NCBI RefSeq assembly: GCF_003259435.1
Contig: NZ_QLMA01000002.1
Location: 186,001-250,000, forward strand
Direction: 5' to 3'
DNA from: Chitinophaga dinghuensis
Lineage (GTDB): Bacteria > Bacteroidota > Bacteroidia > Chitinophagales > Chitinophagaceae
DNA: 64,000 bases
The notes under the pieces were generated by a model. That model saw only the letters and a list, made by a program, of their open reading frames with translations. It did no database searches and was not told where the DNA came from. The translations under genes and the position numbers were made by a program. Below, piece by piece: positions 1 through 8,432 of the stretch. The stretch's first letter is position 1. Every line of letters begins with the position of its first letter.

Positions 1-1977
1 AAACGTATTCTGGGCGATTCATTCGCTTCTTCCGGCGCCAACCAGGAAGCGCCCGCAAGACCTTCTGCTGTGCAGACAGACCTCTTCGGGAATGTAACCG
101 CCACCGCTGAAGCTCCTGCTGCTATTGCTACAGAAGAAGGAAGCAGCGGCAGCTTTATCGCTCCGGAAAAAAATATCAACAATACTCCGCACGAATATCA
201 TCTGGTAGATACGCCAGAAAAAAGAGCAGCCTTGTTGAAAGACCTGCTCCAACAAAAGGAAATAGCCTTCGACACAGAAACGACCGGCAAAGATCCCAAT
301 GAAGCAGATATCGTAGGGATGAGTTTTTCCTGGAAAAAAGGAGAAGCCTACTATGTGCCTATGCCCGCAGATCGGGAGGCAGTTATCCAGATATTCAATG
401 AATTCAAACCGCTGTTTGACAATGAATCCATTCTTTTTGTAGGCCAGAACCTCAAATATGATATGATCATTCTTAAATGGTATGGCTTCGAAATAAAAGG
501 TAAGGTGTTTGATACCATGCTGGCTCACTATCTCGTTGAGCCGGAAGGCAGACGCAGTATGGATTACCTGAGTGCGCAATACCTTGGATATGAGCCTGTT
601 TCGATTGAAACGCTGATCGGAAAAGGGAAAAATCAACTCAGCATGCGGGATGTGGAAGTGGAAAAAGTATCCGACTATGCCGCCGAAGATGCAGATGTAA
701 CATTGCAGCTGAAAGAGGTATTTACGCCAATGCTCCCTTCCAAACAAGTGGAAAACGTTTTCTACAATGTGGAAACGCCACTGACCAAAGTGTTGACAGA
801 CATGGAATACGAAGGTATTGCCATAGACACCAAAGCGCTGGCAGACTATTCCCGCGAACTGGAAACAGAAATCAGAAGAGCAGAAGAAAGTGTTTATGAG
901 CAGGCTGGCGAACGATTTAAGCTGGCATCTCCCAAACAACTGGGCGAAATACTCTTCGAAAAACTGCAATTAGATCCAAAAGCCAAAAAAACAAGGACAG
1001 GCCAGTACGCTACAGGCGAAGATGTACTGCAAAAGCTGTCTGCCAAACATAAAATCGTAGAAGATATCCTCATCTTCCGCGAACTGAGTAAACTGAAATC
1101 CACCTACGTAGATTCGTTACCGTTATTGCTGAATAAACGTACCAATCGCATCCACACTTCCTATAATCAGGCAGTTGCGGTGACGGGTCGTTTGAGCTCC
1201 AATAATCCGAATTTGCAGAATATTCCTATCCGTACAGATAGAGGGCGGGAGATACGTAAGGCGTTCATTCCACGTAATGAGGAATTCCAGTTACTGTCGG
1301 CCGACTATTCCCAGATAGAACTGCGCATCATTGCTGCTATCAGTAAAGATGAACAGATGACAGAAGCCTTCCGTTCTAGTACAGACATTCATGCGGCGAC
1401 AGCGGCTAAGGTGTATAATGTACCATTGAATGAAGTGACTTCAGATATGCGTCGGAATGCGAAGAGTGTGAACTTTGGTATTATTTATGGAGTAAGTGCG
1501 TTCGGATTGTCAGAAAATCTGGGCATCAGCAGATCAGAAGCCAAGACATTGATAGACAACTACTTCACTCAATATCCTGCCATCAAGCAATACATGGAAG
1601 ACCAGGTAAAATCTGCACAGAAAAAAGGCTATGTAGAAACAATCCTGGGACGTAAACGCTGGCTGAAGGATATCAATTCATCCAACGCAGTAGTAAGAGG
1701 GTTTGCAGAACGAAATGCGATCAACATGCCGATCCAGGGAACTGCAGCAGATATGATCAAACTGGCCATGATATCCATTCACAAAGCATTCAAAGAGAAT
1801 GGCTTTAAGTCCAGAATGATCCTGCAAGTACATGACGAGCTTGTATTTGATGCACATCGTTCAGAGATTGAAACAATTAAACCTGTAATTCTTGATTGCA
1901 TGCGCAATGCCTTGCCACTGGACGTTCCTGTAGAAGCAGAAATGGGAATTGGCAACAACTGGCTGGAAGCGCACTAA
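1..1977 (+). CDS. polA: DNA polymerase I, 5' end cut off by the window
   Basis: Family A DNA polymerase that fills gaps during repair and Okazaki fragment maturation. The reading frame is open from base 1, so the start and the 5'-nuclease domain lie outside the window; 658 codons remain. A 3'-5' exonuclease domain is seen first, with DTET (window residues 91-94), a GQNLKYD motif and YAAEDAD, so all three proofreading motifs look intact. The polymerase domain follows: motif A ADYSQIELR near residue 434, the O-helix stretch RRNAKSVNFGIIYG near 485-498, and motif C QVHDE near 609-613. The protein ends at a normal family C-terminus. A GTG at base 70 lies in frame but is internal, because the upstream sequence reads through with family-like residues (KRILGDSF). 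Identity is very secure; only the N-terminus is missing. Confidence 0.97.
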   Translation, partial: KRILGDSFASSGANQEAPARPSAVQTDLFGNVTATAEAPAAIATEEGSSGSFIAPEKNINNTPHEYHLVDTPEKRAALLKDLLQQKEIAFDTETTGKDPNEADIVGMSFSWKKGEAYYVPMPADREAVIQIFNEFKPLFDNESILFVGQNLKYDMIILKWYGFEIKGKVFDTMLAHYLVEPEGRRSMDYLSAQYLGYEPVSIETLIGKGKNQLSMRDVEVEKVSDYAAEDADVTLQLKEVFTPMLPSKQVENVFYNVETPLTKVLTDMEYEGIAIDTKALADYSRELETEIRRAEESVYEQAGERFKLASPKQLGEILFEKLQLDPKAKKTRTGQYATGEDVLQKLSAKHKIVEDILIFRELSKLKSTYVDSLPLLLNKRTNRIHTSYNQAVAVTGRLSSNNPNLQNIPIRTDRGREIRKAFIPRNEEFQLLSADYSQIELRIIAAISKDEQMTEAFRSSTDIHAATAAKVYNVPLNEVTSDMRRNAKSVNFGIIYGVSAFGLSENLGISRSEAKTLIDNYFTQYPAIKQYMEDQVKSAQKKGYVETILGRKRWLKDINSSNAVVRGFAERNAINMPIQGTAADMIKLAMISIHKAFKENGFKSRMILQVHDELVFDAHRSEIETIKPVILDCMRNALPLDVPVEAEMGIGNNWLEAH

Positions 1978-2007
1978 GTAAGATATACTGTGGCCCATTA
2001 TATGTTC

Positions 2008-2041
2008 AGGCAGCCGGATATACACCATCCGGCTACCTGCT
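2008..2041 (+). terminator. Probable polA terminator hairpin
   Basis: The arms AGCCGGAT (2012-2019) and ATCCGGCT (2027-2034) pair perfectly and extend past one mismatch into CAGG/CCTG. The following T-run is weak, so termination strength is uncertain. Confidence 0.4.
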
Positions 2042-2104
2042 TTGACTTATTGAATCCCAAAACCTTAGTATTTATATTCCCAAAAGTTTTTGACTCGTTA
2101 TCAA

Positions 2105-2662
2105 ATGATTTTGACAAAGCACCTGCAATTGTTGCCGTGCACACTACAACATTTTGAACTGTTCCTTCAAGGTAGTGATGTATTGGCCCACCATCTGGGC
2201 ATCACCATCTCAGAAAACTGGATTGAATATCCGGAAGTAATTCTCGTGACCTATGATAAATTAAGAAATGATCCCACTTTATTGGGTTGGTTTTTCTACA
2301 TGGTTATCCACCAGGAAAAACGGGAGCTGATCGGTGCTGGCGGTTTCAAAGGGAAGCCGGATGCCAATGGCCTGGTGGAAATTGCCTATGAAATCAGTCC
2401 TGAGTACAGGGAACAGGGGCTTGGTACTGAAATGGCCCAGGCACTGATCAATTTTGCCTTTGGTCATTCATATGTGAAAAGTGTTATTGCCCATACAGAA
2501 GAGGAATATAATGCCTCTGTTAAAATATTACAGAAAATTGGAATGTCTTTCGCCGGAGCCATGAAGAACAAGGAAAATGAGGAACTCTGGGAGTGGAAGA
2601 TCACCCGTGAACAGTATGAAAAAGACTTGATTATACACGCAGAACAGCGACCGGAGTTATAA
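2105..2662 (+). CDS. GNAT family N-acetyltransferase (RimJ/RimL-like)
   Basis: A 185-residue protein of the GNAT fold, which transfers an acetyl group from acetyl-CoA to an amine; the substrate cannot be read from sequence. The acetyl-CoA-binding motif is visible as YEISPEYREQGLGTEMAQAL (roughly residues 97-116), preceded by the beta strand of ELIGAGGFKG and followed by the ASVKILQKIGM helix typical of the RimJ/RimL branch. I chose the ATG at 2105; a TTG five codons earlier is also open but unlikely. It stands alone between polA and a secreted peptidase gene, so context gives no hint of its target. Family is secure, role unknown. Confidence 0.85.
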   Translation: MILTKHLQLLPCTLQHFELFLQGSDVLAHHLGITISENWIEYPEVILVTYDKLRNDPTLLGWFFYMVIHQEKRELIGAGGFKGKPDANGLVEIAYEISPEYREQGLGTEMAQALINFAFGHSYVKSVIAHTEEEYNASVKILQKIGMSFAGAMKNKENEELWEWKITREQYEKDLIIHAEQRPEL

Positions 2663-2685
2663 CCCGCTCATCAAACTTTTAGCAT

Positions 2686-2713
2686 TTTGATAGGACCGTT
2701 TCCCTTATATTTG
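2686..2713 (+). promoter_or_regulatory. Bacteroidota-type promoter of the C1 peptidase gene
   Basis: TTTG at 2686-2689 followed by TATATTTG at 2706-2713 matches the -33 TTTG / -7 TAnnTTTG promoter pattern of Bacteroidota. The predicted transcript starts near 2720, leaving a leader of about 27 nt before the ATG at 2747. Confidence 0.5.
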
Positions 2714-2746
2714 GTCCTTTGATAAAATTTCAGTCAATATAGTACC

Positions 2747-3892
2747 ATGAAAAAATGGATCATATGTGCAGCCGTTTTCTGCAGTACAGCGGCATTTGCG
2801 CAAACCAACACCAACGTAGAGGGCAGCAAATATCAATTTACCACCATCAAGAATATGGATGCCTATGATGTTCAGAACCAAGGCCGTACAGGTACTTGCT
2901 GGTCTTTCTCCGGCATGTCCTTCCTGGAATCTGAAGTGCTCCGTAATGGCAAAGGCCAGGGCCTGAACCTGAGTGAAATGTACGTAGTGCGTAAAATGTA
3001 CCCTTTAAAAGCGAACAACTTCGTAAGAATGCATGCTAAAGCTAACTTCGGCGAAGGTGGCGGATTCCCTGACGATATCCTCTGTCTGCGCGAATATGGT
3101 CTGGTTCCTCAGAGCGTATACGATGGTAATCGCAAAAAATCATACAACCACGCTGAAATGGAAAGCCTCCTCGAAGGCATGGTGACCAAAATCGGCAATA
3201 CCGAAGGCACCATTAATGCAGATTGGAAAAGAGCTTTTGACGGCGTGCTGAATGCTTACATGGGCGATGCTCCTAATAAATTTGACTATAACGGTAAATC
3301 CTACACCCCGCAGTCTTTCGCTAAAGAACTGGGTCTGAATGCAGATGATTATGTACTGATCACTTCTTTCACGCACCATCCATACAACTCTCAGTTTGTA
3401 CTGGAAGTACCAGACAACTGGAATTGGGAAAAAGTATACAACGTAGACATGAACGATTTCACCAACATCGCTGAAAACGCTATCATGAACGGTTATACTA
3501 TCGCATGGGCTGCTGATGTAAGTGAAAAAGGCTTCAACTTTAAAGAAGGTCTGGCAATCGTTCCTGAAAAAGACTGGACTGATATGTCTGCCGACGAAAA
3601 GAAAAACGCATTCCTGCAACCAGTTCAAGAGAAAACCATCACCGCTGAACTGCGCCAACAGGCTTTTGATAATTACGAAACTCAGGACGACCACGGTATG
3701 CACATCGTTGGTATGGTGAAAGACCAGAACGGTAAAAAATACTTCCGTGTTAAAAACTCCTGGGGTACGGAAAACTTCGGTCAGGGTTACTTCTACGCTT
3801 CTCTGCCTTACTTCCAGTACAAAACCACCAGCTACATGGTAAACAAAAAAGCATTACCAGCTGATGTTGCAAAGAAATTGGGAATTAAATAA
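2747..3892 (+). CDS. Secreted C1-family cysteine peptidase (aminopeptidase C / bleomycin hydrolase-like)
   Basis: A 381-residue papain-fold peptidase with a cleavable signal peptide (residues 1-19, ending AFAQ), so it is exported to the periplasm or beyond. The active-site Cys is in QNQGRTGTCWSFS (Cys51); the His is in DDHGMHIVGM and the Asn in VKNSWG near the C-terminus, so the catalytic triad is complete. The arrangement and the MKNMDAYDVQNQG-like N-terminus fit the bleomycin hydrolase/PepC group, whose members are usually cytoplasmic and about 450 residues long. This exported, shorter form is common in Bacteroidota. It is a single-gene unit with its own promoter and a strong terminator. 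Peptide specificity is not visible. Confidence 0.88.
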   Translation: MKKWIICAAVFCSTAAFAQTNTNVEGSKYQFTTIKNMDAYDVQNQGRTGTCWSFSGMSFLESEVLRNGKGQGLNLSEMYVVRKMYPLKANNFVRMHAKANFGEGGGFPDDILCLREYGLVPQSVYDGNRKKSYNHAEMESLLEGMVTKIGNTEGTINADWKRAFDGVLNAYMGDAPNKFDYNGKSYTPQSFAKELGLNADDYVLITSFTHHPYNSQFVLEVPDNWNWEKVYNVDMNDFTNIAENAIMNGYTIAWAADVSEKGFNFKEGLAIVPEKDWTDMSADEKKNAFLQPVQEKTITAELRQQAFDNYETQDDHGMHIVGMVKDQNGKKYFRVKNSWGTENFGQGYFYASLPYFQYKTTSYMVNKKALPADVAKKLGIK

Positions 3893-3931
3893 GGTCTGTA
3901 CTGGCTTTGTTTGGGTAAGATATTTCCCATA

Positions 3932-3966
3932 AAAAAAGATCCCGCCCTCGTGGCGGGATTTTTTTA
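3932..3966. terminator. Bidirectional rho-independent terminator
   Basis: A run of seven A, then ATCCCGCC (3939-3946), a 5-nt loop, GGCGGGAT (3952-3959) and six T. It can end the C1 peptidase transcript from the left and the tsaC-like transcript from the right. Confidence 0.85.
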
Positions 3967-4038
3967 TGTCTTTTTATTCTTTTTGACGATGTCAACCTTA
4001 TTTGATTGACTTTGTCCACTACATTTAATTTCAATCCA

Positions 4039-4656
4039 TTAGGAGATCGCCTCGAAGCTTCCGATGCCTTCACGAATCAATTCGGGTTCATCGCCGGTAC
4101 AATCAACGACCGTGGAGAAACCCATGCCTCCCGGACCTCCGTCTACCACTATATCTACCAGTTTACCAAACTTTTCATAGATCACTTCCGGGTCGGTATA
4201 CTCTTCCACATTATATTCAATTGGCAAAGTGGTACTCATGATAGGATTACCCAGCTCATTGACGATAGTTCTGCAAATATTATTGTCAGGAACCCTTATA
4301 CCCACGGTATCCTTTTTTGTTTTCAACAACTTGGGCACCATTTTACTGGCATTGAGAATAAACGTATAAGGGCCTGGGAGCGCCTTCTTCAGCATACGGA
4401 AGACAGGCGTATCCACACTTTTCGCGTAATCGGAAAGATGGCTGAGATCATAACAGATAAAGGAGAAATTCGCTTTCTTCGGATCTATCTGCTTAATGCG
4501 TGCCACGCGCTCAATCGCTTTCTGCTGGGTAATATCACAACCCAACCCATACACTGTATCTGTAGGGTAAATAATCACACCGCCATCCTTAAGACATTCG
4601 ACAATCGTTTTGATATTGCGGGGATTTGGGTTATCCGGATGTACATGTAAAAGCAT
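4039..4656 (-). CDS. Sua5/YciO/YrdC family protein (threonylcarbamoyl-AMP synthase-like)
   Basis: A 205-residue YrdC-fold protein. Family members make threonylcarbamoyl-AMP from threonine, bicarbonate and ATP, the first step of the t6A37 tRNA modification. The nucleotide-binding N-terminus IIYPTDTVYGLGCD (residues ~30-43) is clear, as are the internal PGPYTFIL and VGIRVPDN segments. The C-terminus GFSTVVDCTGDEPELIREG is the normal end of the short YciO-like class, which lacks the Sua5 extension. YciO-type proteins may be much less active in t6A synthesis than TsaC, so the exact role is open. I prefer the ATG at 4656 to a TTG two codons upstream. The gene is divergent from mtgA and shares a terminator with the C1 peptidase gene. 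Confidence 0.85.
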   Translation of the reverse strand: MLLHVHPDNPNPRNIKTIVECLKDGGVIIYPTDTVYGLGCDITQQKAIERVARIKQIDPKKANFSFICYDLSHLSDYAKSVDTPVFRMLKKALPGPYTFILNASKMVPKLLKTKKDTVGIRVPDNNICRTIVNELGNPIMSTTLPIEYNVEEYTDPEVIYEKFGKLVDIVVDGGPGGMGFSTVVDCTGDEPELIREGIGSFEAIS

Positions 4657-4728
4657 ATTCAAATTTAACGAAAATGCATGTCAATTTATCTTACTAACTT
4701 TCGGGCCGATTTTTCTAAACCTACTTGG

Positions 4729-5445
4729 ATGAAGCTTAAAGGAATTGTTCCGAGAATGTGGAGGAGATTGAAACGTGTGCTACTGGTCTTATTTATTGCC
4801 CAATTTGTATATATCATTATCCTAAAATGGGTGAATCCGCCCATTACCATAACAGAGATCTCCAGCTGGTTCAGCCTCTGGGGTACCGATAAAAAACTAC
4901 ATAAAACCTGGGCTAACTATAACCAGATTTCCCAGCATGCTAAGCTGGCGGTAATAGCCAGTGAGGACCAGTTATTCACTGACCATGATGGTTTCGATTA
5001 CAAATCGATCGAGAAAGCCATGAAACATAATGCTACCAGCAAAAAAATTCGTGGTGCCAGTACCATCAGTCAGCAGGTTGCCAAGAATGTATTTCTATGG
5101 CAGGGAAGGAGCTGGGTACGGAAAGGGCTGGAGGTCTATTTCACCTTTATGATTGAAAAAATCTGGGGGAAACAACGCATCCTGGAAGTATATCTCAATG
5201 TGGCGGAAACCGGGGAAGGTCTGTTTGGCTTTGAATCTGCCGCTCAGGCATACTACAACAAAAGTGCTGCTCAGCTCAACCGGGAAGAGGCCGCTATGAT
5301 TACGGCTGCGCTTCCAAATCCTATCAAATACACGGTGAATCCGCCTGCGCGCATTACCGCTTACAGACAACGTAAAATTCTGATTCAAATGCGGAATATT
5401 GCGCCAGATCCGGATATCGCTGAATTGGTCACAAGCCAGAAGTAG
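4729..5445 (+). CDS. mtgA: Monofunctional peptidoglycan glycosyltransferase
   Basis: A GT51 enzyme that polymerises lipid II into glycan strands. From the chosen ATG it has 238 residues: a basic N-terminus, one membrane anchor (about residues 17-35, RVLLVLFIAQF onward), then the glycosyltransferase domain. The catalytic-Glu motif ASEDQLFTDHDGFD, the RGASTISQQVAKN motif and the KIWGKQRILEVYLN / NVAETGEGLFGFESAA motifs are all present. There is no transpeptidase domain. An in-frame ATG at 4678 would add 17 residues, but a promoter-like TAACTTTC at 4695-4702 lies between the two, favouring 4729. It is divergent from the YrdC-family gene and overlaps the end of the convergent nadR-type gene by 17 bp. 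Confidence 0.92.
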   Translation: MKLKGIVPRMWRRLKRVLLVLFIAQFVYIIILKWVNPPITITEISSWFSLWGTDKKLHKTWANYNQISQHAKLAVIASEDQLFTDHDGFDYKSIEKAMKHNATSKKIRGASTISQQVAKNVFLWQGRSWVRKGLEVYFTFMIEKIWGKQRILEVYLNVAETGEGLFGFESAAQAYYNKSAAQLNREEAAMITAALPNPIKYTVNPPARITAYRQRKILIQMRNIAPDPDIAELVTSQK

Positions 5446-5968
5446 GCGCTTGCTGTAAAAGTTGTTCCACTGCAGCTACTGCCAGCATTTCCCGCTGCTC
5501 ATAACTGCCATGGATATCCACAAACGGAACGCCGGATTGCATCACGATATCCTTGTAAATATTATAGAAATATGCGCGCATTTCAGGAGCAGGATACTCT
5601 CGTTGAGGATCTTCTTCCCAGGGCATATCGATATGGGTAAGGAGATAAAGGTCGCATGTTTCTTCCGCGATCATTTGTAATATCCGGTGATCACAGTCGG
5701 CATATTTATGCTCACTCCATACTTTGATCACATATAAATCGGTATCGCAGATTAGCAGTTCCCTGGCGGTTGCTGCATATTTCTTCTCCTGCTCCAGTTG
5801 TCCCTGCGCTATTTTCAGCAGATCTTCCTGTTCGTAAGGTCTGTTTAACTGATCGATGTATTCGCGGGCATATTCCGGGGTCCAGGCGGTATGAAATCGC
5901 TTGGCCAGCATTTCACTCAGCGTACTTTTGCCTGTAGACTCAGGACCTATTACAACTACTTTTTTCAT
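5429..5968 (-). CDS. nadR: NadR-type nicotinamide riboside kinase (ATP-binding domain protein)
   Basis: A 179-residue P-loop kinase resembling the C-terminal nicotinamide riboside kinase domain of NadR. The Walker A motif GPESTGKST is at residues 8-16, followed by PEYAREYID, which is characteristic of the family, and the CDTDLYVIKVW segment. The helix-turn-helix and nucleotidyltransferase domains of enterobacterial NadR are absent, so it is a single-domain enzyme, not a repressor. Its ATG overlaps the stop of pnuC by 4 bp, which implies translational coupling. The pair would import nicotinamide riboside and phosphorylate it to NMN. Substrate is inferred from the family and the neighbour. Confidence 0.85.
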   Translation of the reverse strand: MKKVVVIGPESTGKSTLSEMLAKRFHTAWTPEYAREYIDQLNRPYEQEDLLKIAQGQLEQEKKYAATARELLICDTDLYVIKVWSEHKYADCDHRILQMIAEETCDLYLLTHIDMPWEEDPQREYPAPEMRAYFYNIYKDIVMQSGVPFVDIHGSYEQREMLAVAAVEQLLQQAPTSGL

Positions 5969-6591
5969 GATGCAGCACTTTCATTTTCCAGCACCTCATC
6001 GCGCCAGCTAAAATATCCAAACATCGCAATGATAAACAAAAAGATGGTGAGTAACGTGGTGAGGTACAGATGCTTATAAAACAACAGGGGAATAGCCACC
6101 AGGTTGGAAATATTCAGCAAGATCCAGTTTTCCATCTTACGTTTGGCCAACAGCCACATGCCGGCGCATGCAGTAGCAGATACAAAAGAATCCCAGGCCG
6201 GTGTTGTGGAATTAGAGAATGTATGCAAAAGATAGAAGAAAATAGCCCATCCGAATGCCGCTATTCCAATAGCTGTCCAGATTTCCCGGGAAGTGCTGCG
6301 ACTCACCTTCACGTGTTCATGGGACTGCCCACGGCGACGAGCCCAGTAAATCCAGCCATATACGCTCATGACGAAATAATAAGCATTCAGGGTCGCTTCT
6401 GCATATAATTTGAAATGCTCGCGGGAGAGGAGGTAAACGTAAATACCAGTGCTGATAAGCCCTGTAGGATAGACAAGAATATTATTTTTCTTCTGGAAGA
6501 TAACAGAGATGACCCCAAAAATTACAGCCACTAGTTCCCATCCCAACATTTCATGAAACCCATTCAGCAGTTCCTGGTATATTTCGTTCAT
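5965..6591 (-). CDS. pnuC: PnuC-family nicotinamide riboside transporter
   Basis: A 208-residue inner-membrane protein with about seven hydrophobic segments. Family landmarks include the YPTGLISTGIYVYLL stretch (residues ~41-55), the YFVMSVYGWIYWARR segment (~72-86) and the NWILLNISNLVAIPLLFYKHLY region near the C-terminus. PnuC carriers facilitate diffusion of nicotinamide riboside, which is then trapped by phosphorylation. The overlapping kinase gene downstream supports an NAD-precursor role over a thiamine (PnuT) role, and I see no TPP riboswitch in the short upstream gap. The gene starts just after a terminator for the upstream gene, so the two-gene unit is probably transcribed separately. 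Confidence 0.9.
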   Translation of the reverse strand: MNEIYQELLNGFHEMLGWELVAVIFGVISVIFQKKNNILVYPTGLISTGIYVYLLSREHFKLYAEATLNAYYFVMSVYGWIYWARRRGQSHEHVKVSRSTSREIWTAIGIAAFGWAIFFYLLHTFSNSTTPAWDSFVSATACAGMWLLAKRKMENWILLNISNLVAIPLLFYKHLYLTTLLTIFLFIIAMFGYFSWRDEVLENESAAS

Positions 6592-6604
6592 GGGGTGAAA
6601 TTAA

Positions 6605-6645
6605 AACGAAAATCCGGAAGCCGTATCGATTACGGCTTCCGGCAG
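6605..6645 (-). terminator. Terminator of the PNGase F-like gene
   Basis: A perfect 12-bp stem, CCGGAAGCCGTA (6614-6625) with TACGGCTTCCGG (6631-6642), followed on the minus strand by a T-rich tail. It separates the amidase gene from pnuC. Confidence 0.75.
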
Positions 6646-6649
6646 TTAT

Positions 6650-8341
6650 TTATTTTTCTCCAATCAGGGTTCCGGATACATTCCAGAAACTCTGGCTGGT
6701 ACCGGCAGGCTTACCCTGCGGAATCGCAATTTTGAAGGTATGTACGCCTGGTTTCAGGTCAGGCAGATTAATGAATACCGGGGAACTTAATGTTCCCGGG
6801 CACCAGTTGGATCTGCTCAGGTCTGAAGAAGAAAGGCCGTTTCCGAAGTTACCGGAAGCAGGATTGGAATAACGATAAGTGGCACAATCTGTACGCCAAG
6901 GGATAAAGTGATAAACGCTTTTGTTATCCACAAAAATCTCATTCTGCTTAGGATTGAACTCATCTCCGCCTCCCCAGCCACCATGGCCGGTAGTCAGGTA
7001 ACGCAGCTGTAAATTTTTTACGCCTTCCGGAATATTTACCGTTACTGTCAGGGAATCCTGATCAAACAAAGTGGCGTATTCCTGGCCCGCCATTTCCATT
7101 ACGTTGGTGGTATTGAAGACAGGCATAACCCAGTTACGACCGCTAGTTGTCTCCTCTTCATCCCCTGGATAATATTTGAAAGACAGGCTCACTTTATGAC
7201 CGCCTTTATCGTAGTTGCCGATGTATACGCCTATCCAAACATCTCCCTGAAGAGCGCTTTTCAGTTCCGTAATATCTTGTTTGTAGATAACAGAGTCTGC
7301 CCAATTGTATCCCTTGATTTTCACCTGGTTATTAAACTGACGAACGCCAAACGGAGTGAAGAAGCGGATTACTTCCAGCGTAGGCAGGAAATGATCTGTG
7401 GCCACCATGCCTTGGTATTTTTTACCATTTCTCGCATGATATAACGGCAACGCACCTACGCCCTTTTTCAGACCATCCAAAAAGGTAGTATCGGTTGTAG
7501 TCGGAATAACGAATACAGAACCGGTACGGTCGTAGGCATCGCCATTGGAATACTGCACCAGTTCAGCGAAGATATTTTCGCCTTTCTTGTTGGCAGGCAG
7601 GTGCACTTTTTTGAGAATGATTGTTCCGCCGGCGAAGTGGTAGGTTTTATCTGCCTGATCGCCTTCCGGATTAGGGGTATTATTGCCCCAGTTGATTTGC
7701 TCTGACTGGAAAATAGGAAGGGTAGTATAGCGACTATCAATTACAGCGCGTGTGTAAGCGGCATCGTCTACCTTTTCGCCGAAATTAACCGGCCATGCCA
7801 GTTCCTGTGGCGTTACTTTGCGGTATTCGATTTTGCGGGCAATGGTTTCGCTGTTACCGTTGCGTACTACGCGCAGTACGAGTCCGAGAGAAGGAGCGTA
7901 GCTCAGCGTAGGCGTACCTTTTAATTTGAGGGCGTCGGTGTACCATACTTCAATAGTATTGGACCGAATGAAAAGCTTGGCCTTTTTGCAAGGGATCCCG
8001 AGGATGGTAGCTGTGTCAGGTAATAACTCAGGTTGTGGATGTTCGCCGAAAGGTTTTTTCAGCGTATAGACTTCACCGTTGGGAAGGGTCAGCACCTGGA
8101 GGGTGGTATTGTCGTTGTAATCCAGGTATTGTTGTTCCTTCTGGGCTTTGCCACCAGGGATGAGGTGCACCTGCTGATGATCCACTGCCATTTTAAAGCC
8201 TTCTCCGTTGGAAGGTTTACCGTTGTTGACAAAGCCGTAGGTAATAACGGCAACAGTACTGTCTGTTTTCTTTTTCTGGGCGGCTGCTGGCAGGGCCGCG
8301 GCAAGACAAATCCAGGCGAGTAATCCTTTCATTTTTTTCAT
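6650..8341 (-). CDS. Secreted PNGase F-like peptide-N-glycosidase with an extra N-terminal domain
   Basis: A 563-residue exported protein with a signal peptide starting MKKMKGLLAW and ending AAAQ. The C-terminal half (about residues 240-563) resembles PNGase F, which removes N-glycans from asparagine. Visible landmarks are the GHGGWGGGDEF segment, FIPWRTDC and the C-terminal GLSSSDLSRSNWCPGT stretch, close to the PNGase F signature. Roughly 200 residues before it form an additional domain of unknown function, so it is much longer than classical PNGase F (about 350 residues). The start at 8341 is preferred: a longer frame would begin upstream of the terminator of the preceding gene. Two direct repeats of TTGGTCACAA lie just upstream. 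Catalytic residues cannot be verified without alignment. Confidence 0.8.
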   Translation of the reverse strand: MKKMKGLLAWICLAAALPAAAQKKKTDSTVAVITYGFVNNGKPSNGEGFKMAVDHQQVHLIPGGKAQKEQQYLDYNDNTTLQVLTLPNGEVYTLKKPFGEHPQPELLPDTATILGIPCKKAKLFIRSNTIEVWYTDALKLKGTPTLSYAPSLGLVLRVVRNGNSETIARKIEYRKVTPQELAWPVNFGEKVDDAAYTRAVIDSRYTTLPIFQSEQINWGNNTPNPEGDQADKTYHFAGGTIILKKVHLPANKKGENIFAELVQYSNGDAYDRTGSVFVIPTTTDTTFLDGLKKGVGALPLYHARNGKKYQGMVATDHFLPTLEVIRFFTPFGVRQFNNQVKIKGYNWADSVIYKQDITELKSALQGDVWIGVYIGNYDKGGHKVSLSFKYYPGDEEETTSGRNWVMPVFNTTNVMEMAGQEYATLFDQDSLTVTVNIPEGVKNLQLRYLTTGHGGWGGGDEFNPKQNEIFVDNKSVYHFIPWRTDCATYRYSNPASGNFGNGLSSSDLSRSNWCPGTLSSPVFINLPDLKPGVHTFKIAIPQGKPAGTSQSFWNVSGTLIGEK

Positions 8342-8347
8342 TGCTTT

Positions 8348-8369
8348 TTGGTCACAAGTTTGGTCACAA
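8348..8369. repeat. Tandem operator-like repeat upstream of the PNGase F-like gene
   Basis: TTGGTCACAA occurs twice (8348-8357 and 8360-8369) with a 12-bp period, immediately before the start codon of the minus-strand amidase gene. It may be a protein-binding site; function is inferred only from position. Confidence 0.35.
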
Positions 8370-8370
8370 A

Positions 8371-8403
8371 TAAAAAAGCACAGCCAATAAGACTGTGCTT
8401 TCA
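8371..8403 (-). terminator. Terminator of the NifU-domain gene
   Basis: AAAGCACAG (8375-8383) pairs with CTGTGCTTT (8393-8401), followed on the minus strand by a T-run. It ends the Fe-S protein transcript 30 bp after its stop. Confidence 0.8.
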
Positions 8404-8432
8404 TTTAACACTATCATTCACTCAACTATGGC

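Noticed and set aside
3140-3703. 187-codon frame antisense to the C1 peptidase gene
   Set aside because: Shadow frame within a clear gene; no domain.
5965-6650. TPP riboswitch upstream of pnuC (which would indicate a thiamine transporter)
   Set aside because: The gap is only 58 bp and is filled by a terminator hairpin; the coupled NadR-type kinase points to nicotinamide riboside.
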